From Moniliophthora roreri (Eukaryota; Basidiomycota; Agaricomycetes; Agaricales; Marasmiaceae): a DNA stretch of 64,000 bases. The DNA lies in NCBI GenBank assembly GCA_001466705.2, contig LATX02000242.1, positions 1 to 64,000 on the forward strand. Reading direction: 5' to 3'. This document shows, piece by piece, positions 57,016 to 64,000 of the stretch. The stretch's first letter is position 1. The number at the start of each line of letters is the position of its first letter. The notes under the pieces were generated by a model that was not told where the DNA came from, did not search any database, and saw only the letters and a program-made list of their open reading frames with translations. The position numbers were made by a program, and so were the translations under genes.

Positions 57016-57485
57016 GTCAAGACCATCAATGATAATGACATTTTGGGAGTTCTCTTGTTCTGCCCCAACAATCTGGGAATATGGTTCAATTACCAGTTTA
57101 TGAAACTGGTTTTCAACAGTTGTGTTGAAAATTTTAGGGTCTGAGTAGATGACTTCAATGATCTTTGGGCCTAACACTGACCACAATGGTTGGGATTTGT
57201 AAAACTGATAGACAATGCTGGCCACAAATGGAGTGAGGTTATCTCGAGTTGAGTCACTCCGTGAAAAGAAGAAGACTGCTGCCAAGGTGGTGCGGACGTA
57301 CTTCTCCGCAAGGGTCTGTGCAATGGCCAACTTTCCAACCCCGGCAGCACCATTGAGCCAGAATACCCTGTTGGTCTTTGAGTCACCTTCAATCCATTTA
57401 CTGAGTTCCCCAAGAATGCGGATACGAGTACCCTGGTGGCAGTTTGGCGGGGGAAAACGCTGTTCAGCGTCAAGGAATGCATTGG
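57016..57485 (-). pseudogene. Duplicate of the NLR NACHT segment (probably artefactual)
   Basis: This is the same as 58557-59026 (Walker A to the beginning of Walker B). It ends abruptly in R1 sequence at an ATTGG shared by both partners. It lacks the N-terminal exon. Confidence 0.75.
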
Positions 57486-58556
57486 GCTATAGTTAGATTT
57501 CCTACAGGTTTCGGGAGTGATCCGCTTTGGATCTGATACATAGATAGGTTAGAAAGTACAGCTTAGACACCTCTGTATAGCGTATCATATAGCTCTTCGT
57601 ACTTTCTAAGGTACCACAGCTTCTCTAAGGCAATGACTAGCAGACTGGGCTCACTCTAGTCCTTATTACCTGTCATCTCGTGTCCTATTAAAGTGTTCCA
57701 ATTCAGAAATAGTGTAAAATGAAGAAAAGTGGGTCTTTTCTAGGTTTGACATATTATTAGAAATCAGGAAAAAAAACACCTACCATTCTCTATCACAGCA
57801 TATGGTCAAACTCACTGAGGGAGGATTCTCTGAGTGAGAACACGAGTGTGTATCCATGACATCATAGAAATTGACCTGGGATCAATGCCCTGGAGGAGTC
57901 TGGCATACTTAATGGTAAGATTTCAAGATGAGAAGATGAAACAGCTATCTGGATATGTACCATATATGTTCCAGTCTTCGGACAGCCCTAGGAAACAGCT
58001 TGATCCACCTCTTGTTATGCTCGGCATCTATTCCCAGCTGAAACAGGATTAGTCCAATCAGAAGATAAGCTTAAGAGTATTCTAATTGATAATTGCTTTA
58101 GAATAGCACTTGAGGGACTCACTTCTAGTCCAGACAGTACATGGACATTCTACCTAACACCTCAGTGATAAATCTGGAAGGGGGAGGGGACACTGGATGG
58201 GCATCATGGGCCTGAGGCAGCAGCATCATGGTGGTTTGATGTCAAGAGGTGGATGTTGATCTATATTTATGCAATTGATGGTCGGGACTCAGTGACGGGA
58301 ACATGCAGTGATGGCGACAGCAATGAAAAGGAAATGATGACAATATCGGTAGAACGGGAAGTGCTGGACTGAGAGGTCAGGAAGTTCAGTGAGAAGTTCA
58401 ACCTTGGAGTGAGCTCTTGGTGCAAAATTCAAATTACCAGAATTAATAATGGGTTTTAATGACAGGTGCCCTCTCAGCCCAAAAACTCTTCATATTTGAT
58501 GCCGAGATAGGCATAGCTTGCCATCAAACCCATGGTATTTCTCAGGCACCATAGGT
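57481..58556. repeat. Inverted copy of 52264-53340
   Basis: The left arm of the Mutator-like element plus the first 280 bp of R1 copy c are present again in reverse orientation. The last few dozen bases (CCCATGGTATTTCTCAGG) match the right arm (56980-57006) instead of the left arm. The block therefore switches template within the TIR, which is typical of chimeric assembly at inverted repeats. Confidence 0.85.
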
Positions 58557-58565
58557 GTCAAGACC

Positions 58566-59224
58566 ATCAATGATAATGACATTTTGGGAGTTCTCTTGTT
58601 CTGCCCCAACAATCTGGGAATATGGTTCAATTACCAGTTTATGAAACTGGTTTTCAACAGTTGTGTTGAAAATTTTAGGGTCTGAGTAGATGACTTCAAT
58701 GATCTTTGGGCCTAACACTGACCACAATGGTTGGGATTTGTAAAACTGATAGACAATGCTGGCCACAAATGGAGTGAGGTTATCTCGAGTTGAGTCACTC
58801 CGTGAAAAGAAGAAGACTGCTGCCAAGGTGGTGCGGACGTACTTCTCCGCAAGGGTCTGTGCAATGGCCAACTTTCCAACCCCGGCAGCACCATTGAGCC
58901 AGAATACCCTGTTGGTCTTTGAGTCACCTTCAATCCATTTACTGAGTTCCCCAAGAATGCGGATACGAGTACCCTGGTGGCAGTTTGGCGGGGGAAAACG
59001 CTGTTCAGCGTCAAGGAATGCATTGGTGGCAGCCTTCTCTCCGAGAAGCTGGAGAACCATATCTGCAAACCAAAAATATTCATTAGTATAAGGCTCGACA
59101 GTCCAGGTTTTGAATACACACTTGATTTATCCAGATTCAGATTGAAAACATTGTTGTACTGATCTCTTCCAACGTCGTTGATAGCATCTCCTTTGACCTG
59201 GACTTTTGAGCCAATGAACGACAT
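58566..59224 (-). pseudogene. NACHT NLR-like gene, 5' part, interrupted at Walker B
   Basis: Exon 1 (59122-59224) begins MSFIGSKVQVKGDAINDVGR. Intron 59063-59121 (GTGTGT...CAG) joins in frame to LLGEKAATNAFLDAEQRF. Then follow PPPNCHQGTRIRIL and the P-loop GAAGVGKLAIAQTLAEKY. The P-loop normally has Ser or Thr after GK; here TTG (Leu) stands where TCG (Ser) differs by one CpG transition. VFFFSRSD follows, and Walker B VIIIDGLD is cut by the element insertion. Such STAND NTPases act in fungal self/non-self recognition and cell death. This allele appears inactive. Confidence 0.8.
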
Positions 59225-59755
59225 CCGAGTGAGGGGGTTGGAAATTGATTGTGAGGTGAGGAAAGGTACAACCAAAGAACGACGAGGTTGAGAGGACGCA
59301 ACGTGTTGGCAGGTCGCTGGTCATCTGGAGAGTTTGGCGAATCCTGTCAAAAACTGACGCTGCTCAAGCGCTCAAGGGAGAAACCTCTTCTGTATAGTCA
59401 ATAAGGTGGTAAGTCATGTTTTCTGTTGGCGAATAAGCGTGCAACCTACCACAATGTGCATCAAGAAACGCGTTATGATAGTCGTAAGAGGAAGAGTTTG
59501 ACCTGACTTCGGTGGGCTGTCGTTGCAGTCACGACAACCAAGCACTTAGCAAATAGCCGACAGTTATTTTCTCCTCCATCTGATCGTCAAGCCACAAAGG
59601 AGTAAAGGACATGTCGGTTCATCGCAGCTTTCCTTTTTGCAAGCTAATGTTTTACAGGCTTACACGTCTAAAGTACAGAAAAATATCGGAAATGTCTGGG
59701 AGTGGTGGTAATATAGAAAATAATAAACTTGAGTACTGAGGAGAGGAAGTCGTAG
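59225..59755. other. Gene-free interval upstream of the NLR
   Basis: CpG-normal sequence between the NLR start and the ubiquitin protease remnant. No gene or clear promoter motif is recognised. Confidence 0.4.
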
Positions 59756-59975
59756 CAGAAATCACCAGCTCTGTCGGAGAGCATGTACGACACGGGACGT
59801 TTCGTTGCTCTCGAGATCGGAAGCCATGGTAGAGATCTTTCGTTCTGCGAGGAGGGTCTTAAGTATGTTAACAAAACCAAGCCTCTTACACAGGTTGATA
59901 CTAAGATTAGTTTGGAAACGAGCTCTGGAACGAAAAATATCAGCAACAGAAGCACGAAAAAATATACCAAGTCGC

Positions 59976-61745
59976 ACCATTAAAAGACCTCGTAAACAGC
60001 GGTGAACCGCTTAAACACTGCATCGGCGCATTTCCAAAATTCCTCGACTCCCATATCCCAATTCTTGAATCCGCCCAGTATGGCATCGGCCAATACGATT
60101 CTATCCTCGATGGTGTAGGCACTTTACGTTGGCCCTGCGAAGTCGGTAACCGTGGTCGGTTATCTTGCCTCTCTAACGCGGGAGGGGTAGCAACAGCAGC
60201 AGGTGATGGTCGTATCATTTGTGTAGAGAGTTCTGGGTAGTCCATGGGCAAACCCCGTAATCCTGAGACGACTTCTTGAGAGATTGGTCAATGTAGTCGC
60301 TATGACGTCGGGAAAGCGATGGAGCTAATGGATGCTTGAGGTGGAGAGACGATGTCGAAGCGTGTAGATGGAGTAAAAGGTGTCCTTGATTTGGAAGGAA
60401 GGCCTGAGGCTGAAGAGCGAGAAAAGATGGGTATGTAATTGAAGACATGTTGTTAGCATTAACCATGCAGAAAAAGGAAATAATGAAAGAGACATTTTCA
60501 GCTATTGGTTGCGCAAGAGTGGTTGACATCAGCGCAGCTCTTGACATATCCGGACGTCGTGAAAGCGAAGAATCAGGAGAAGAGCCGAATCGACCAGAAC
60601 AACCTGTATCTGCAGATTTTCTACGTGTAAAAGACGTAATCAGCACAGTACCTCACAACATGCATCGTTGTGCCAACCCACCTCGAACAATTGGACGTCT
60701 ACTCCGATGTTCTTCGTGACTACTGAGCTAGGATTCGTCTCATATTGAGTTCTCGTGGTCGCCGTAACGGTGCTTGAAATCGAACTTCCGTGTTAGGTCC
60801 AGCGGTGGCCGAGGATGTAGAAGCACTGCCCGAGATCGAGGAACTCTTCAAACTTGGCGATGACGGCGCGACGGCCAGCGGCCCTCCGTTGGCAAAAGAA
60901 TTCCTGCCCTGCGTAGATCTCGATGCTACAATAGACGGTGAAGAGGCAAGAGCGTGACTGGTTGTGCTGGCGCTAGCACTGGGACTTGTGATACCGTCGG
61001 AGTAACCTGATCCCGAGATTCCAGAACCTTCCACTTCTCGTAGTCCCATCTCGGCTTTATCCGTGTGTCCAAACCACCAACCGGTATCATGGGCGTCCGC
61101 CGTAGTGTTTTTTTGAATGCCCGCTCGCTGATAGCTCCTATGAGCACGTTTAATAAAGGATCCAAGCCTCCCGAAGTCGGTGGTATATTGTCTTGATTCT
61201 CGAACGCGGTAGCTTCTTGAGCGGGAATAATCACCATCAAGTCTTCCAGAGATTCGCCGGTTGAACTATGGGTGAAAAAGGTCAGCTCTGAAAGTGCGAA
61301 AAAACGCCAGACGAACTTACTTGATCCTCATTAAACCGTCAGCTCCACGGATGCCGTCGCTACACTAGGTGCTTTGGTATGCTACTTGTCGAAATTTGCA
61401 CTATTCCTAATATCCAACAATAGACCCTTGTATCCTCTCACGTACTTCCTCAGCTCCCTGGAGGTTGCCCTGCTCTCCTTGGGTATGGATGGTTTGGACA
61501 GCACACCGTTCCAGTATGATGGGCTCTGGGATATTCGATGGGCACGGTGATTAGCGTGGCCATGTGCAACAACTGAAGTCGAAGAGCAAGAATGTGGGTA
61601 GTTTTGATGGAACAGGCGGTAACTCGGCGGTTTCGACGGTGGTATAGAGAACCATCATCGTCCGACAACGGTCCTATAATCTGACTCTTGCTCGAAGTAG
61701 ACGCGTATTTCCGGGTACGAAGGTGTCGGAGGTGCCTCATTGTTC
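59976..61745 (-). pseudogene. Doa4/USP-type ubiquitin hydrolase with rhodanese-like domain, broken
   Basis: On the minus strand a rhodanese-like domain is readable: YKGLLLDIRNSANFDK (about 61420-61373) followed by TAG, HTKAPSVATA, then after an intron-like gap SLEDLMVIIPAQEATAFENQ and AISERAFKKTLRRTPMIPVGG (about 61140-61070), as in yeast Doa4-type ubiquitin proteases. A Ser/Pro-rich linker leads to YPELSTQMIRPSPAA and then GIWESRNFGNAPMQCLSGSP (about 60050-59990). In active enzymes this last box is GxxNxGNTCYMNxxxQCL; the segment with the catalytic Cys is absent. No His box could be found downstream. Such enzymes remove ubiquitin from endosomal cargo. This copy cannot be catalytic. Confidence 0.65.
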
Positions 61746-62990
61746 GAGGCCTGTTTTCATGCTGTGTGCGCGAGTTTGCGTTAGTAAGAGGTGGTAGTAC
61801 GAAGCACAAGAAAACGACTCACTCCTTCCACCGTCCATAATACCTAACAACCTCGGGCATACTCCCAACCACGATCTCATTCCTCATAGCTTTAGCTTCT
61901 TCGAAAACCTCTTTTTTTCGTGGTCTGTCCACTCGGGGTCCTTGTATAATTTTCACTGTGGGCGTACGCGTAAGTCTCCCTTCCATACGCCAAAAATAAC
62001 AAAGATACGAGACACATACCTCCAGCCTCCCAGTCTCAACCCTCCCCCAACGGTCTCCCATTCATCGAGACATCGCATATGTGCCTTCTACTTTTTGAAT
62101 TGGCATGCGTGGGATTTGGATGTGACGCTTGCGAAATGTTTTTCCACTTCGGCGACTAGGGAAGTGAGTAAGCAGGCCGAGATGGGACGGGAGCTCCCAG
62201 CACTCGTATAATCATGCGACGCGTTTAGGATTTCAATCGCTTTTGTCTTCTCCGCGTTCTTGGTCTGTTAGTCAGTTTTTTCAAGTTACCATAGTGTTAA
62301 GGAAGAAACAGAAAGAACATACCTGACCCATATGGTTACTCCCAAACCGGTTGATACTTTGGTCCTATACACAATGCCGTACGAGAGAATATCAGATCTT
62401 CCGGGTTTAGAGTACGCGAGCAGAGATGTTGCGAATGAAATCTTCTCTAGTTCTGGATTGAGTAAGAACGGGGTATGTTTGGGAGATCAAGACTCGGACT
62501 CACTTTTCACCTTTGCTAGCCGTAGTACTGGATGGTTCGAACATATTGTCAAAGGAAAGGTGAGAGCCATCGGTCAACGCGGATTCCAAATATTCTGGGA
62601 CAGTCACCAACGATTCTTCGGTCACATTGCGTCTCCCACGGCCTGGTGCTTGGTTTGTCCGCGCCATAAAACACGACATCGACCTTTGAACGTGAAAGTG
62701 AGTCGTCGCACGAGGTACGTGCCTCGACTGAAGTGATGAAGACGAGACAATGGGGTCGGATCATACAAGCCCCAGAATCCTCTTCCTCCTTATATGTTGC
62801 GGACTCGGAACGGGTATGCGTGAATTCATATTTATCAACACCATAAGTACAACCGTGTTTCCCTTCTTTTGTGAGATAAAGACTGCAGTTGTGATGTCCT
62901 TTGATTATAGAGCTAGTCAGGACGACTGTATGAGGTGGACTGAGGTGGCTTCGTACCTGCCTATTACACACAGCCTCTGCCCAATCTGAT
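61746..62990. other. Exon-like sequence, product not recognised
   Basis: CpG-normal sequence with plausible minus-strand exons, for example VKIIQGPRVDRPRKKEVFEE to VRYYGRWKE (61819-61960, preceded by a GTATGT...CAG intron), which may be the 5' end of the ubiquitin hydrolase. A frame near 62550-62700 on minus (NVTEESLVTVPEYLESAL) ends at a GTGAGT. The overlapping plus frame 62332-62736 is also open, so strand is uncertain. Confidence 0.4.
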
Positions 62991-62997
62991 TCCCCTG

Positions 62998-63599
62998 CTA
63001 CTTGGCCCTTCTCTTCACCTCGGAATCGTATAGAACGCGATTGACCAGGCCAATTGGGATATCGTACAGCGCTGGAGTAGCATCTTCTCGTGCATGCGTT
63101 GTATAACCTGATACCGTACTATTTTCTGAAGGCATCGCGAACTGGCTTCTCGAATCTGCAAACTAAAAAGTTATTTATTTTTCAAGTTGAAGAAACCAAT
63201 ACCGTTACGCACCGGCTATAGCAGAAACATCATCAAACGCCGGCGTCCCGTATATCGTCAAGGACATGTACACCCAATACGTGAGCAGAACGAGAAAGAT
63301 GGAGTAGGAGGGGAGAAGGAGTGCCCATTCCCTACATACAACTGAATTCAGGTCTAGTCTTTCTGGAGTAGACAGAGGGATGCGTACCGATTAGGATACC
63401 AATCTACACCCAACGCAACGATGTACTCGTCCGGAAGGAGTGCCCAAAGTAGATATACGACGAAGAGAAAGGACGTTGAGGTCCATGCGACGAAGCCGTA
63501 GAATTCTGGTGCTTTACTGCGGTTGGTTTGGGGAGCGGCGTGGTATGGAGTTGGGATTTGGGTTACTGCTGTTTCAGTTTGCTCTGAGTCATCGCTCAT
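62998..63599 (-). CDS. PIG-P, subunit of GPI N-acetylglucosaminyltransferase (GPI19 type)
   Basis: PIG-P belongs to the ER-membrane complex that adds GlcNAc to phosphatidylinositol, the first step of GPI-anchor synthesis. Exons are 63388-63599, 63213-63331 and 62998-63155 on minus, 162 aa. The introns are 63332-63387 (GTACGC...TAG) and 63156-63212 (GTGCGT...CAG), and all joins keep the frame. The family signature EFYGFVAWTSTSFLFVVYLL contains the first membrane segment, followed by LLPDEYIVALGVDWYPNREW and a second membrane segment SIFLVLLTYWVYMSLTIYG, then TPAFDDVSAIA. The C-terminal ALYDIPIGLVNRVLY is the conserved PIG-P tail. No lesion is visible. It is the one clearly intact housekeeping gene in the window. 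Confidence 0.93.
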
Positions 63600-64000
63600 A
63601 TGGTGATGTTGGTGAGAAGGTCAACGGCGAAAATGGCGAAAACGGCGCGAAGTCCGAGTCCGAGCGCTTGCAGTAAGCGCTCGCTAAGGGCTCCGCCGCT
63701 CCAGCAAGGTCCCAGAGCTGCAGCTACTTAGAACACTCGTTCTGGAGCTAGGATTGAATTCTGCAATGCCCGGGGAAAAAAGGACTGAAATCCACTGCCA
63801 GTCTAGAAACACAACATACTTGGCTTGGCGGGTCAATCCCGATTGGCAGCTACTCAATTACCTGTATCTGGATAATGATAAAGGTAGTTGTCTGGAAACG
63901 GGAGATGTGGCTTTGAATCTTGGTTTTGGGTCCTACAGGATTTGGAACGGCTTTTGGCACTTTTTTGGACCTGAGTCTGGGGTGAATACTGGAGAGGGGC
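63600..64000. other. Upstream region of the PIG-P gene
   Basis: No gene is recognised. It probably includes the PIG-P promoter, but no TATA box or defined site stands out. Confidence 0.4.

Noticed and set aside
62332..62736. Plus-strand 134-codon frame between PIG-P and the ubiquitin protease
   Set aside because: The opposite strand also shows exon-like frames with splice sites, and no family is recognised, so strand and function stay open.

Overview
This window looks like part of a filamentous basidiomycete genome (Agaricomycetes). The supporting evidence is spliceosomal introns of 50-60 bp, a PIG-P gene, a NACHT protein with the N-terminal INDVGRDQYN motif common in mushroom-forming fungi, and a load of chromovirus (Ty3/Gypsy), DIRS-like tyrosine-recombinase, PIF/Harbinger, hAT-like and Mutator-like elements. 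A closer placement (for example Ceratobasidiaceae) would be a guess.

Layout. Three stretches are gene-like and CpG-normal: 1-4.9 kb, 32.5-40.1 kb and 59.0-64.0 kb. Everything between is CpG-poor nested transposon sequence. The first two gene-like stretches are a direct segmental duplication (about 1-4.06 kb against 36.2-40.1 kb plus 43.60-43.71 kb). Each copy carries an intact three-exon C2H2 zinc-finger gene and a dead tRNA-dihydrouridine synthase (Dus3-type) gene. The right-hand end holds a complete three-exon PIG-P gene (GPI19 type), a broken ubiquitin protease whose catalytic Cys box is missing, and the 5' part of a NACHT NLR-like gene.

Transposon blocks. A degraded Tf1/sushi-like chromovirus (5' LTR at 7482) runs to about 18.9 kb and is itself invaded by other elements. 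A DIRS-like element (20.7-28.9 kb) is split by a PIF/Harbinger transposon at 21428-25364, with a TTA target-site duplication. The right-hand dus3 pseudogene is split by a non-autonomous hAT-like element (40115-43598, 8-bp TSD). The NLR gene is split inside its Walker B motif by a long-TIR Mutator-like element (52264-57015, 9-bp TSD). Two AT-rich TIR elements at 42.6-44.4 kb contain tRNA-like Pol III promoter modules.

Assembly warning. Nine single-N gaps are present. Four are flanked by identical 1.0-1.6 kb direct repeats (unmerged contig overlaps). Two more join non-identical copies of one element. One 1.08-kb inverted duplication next to the NLR looks chimeric. Element lengths and gene order across these points should be read with that in mind.
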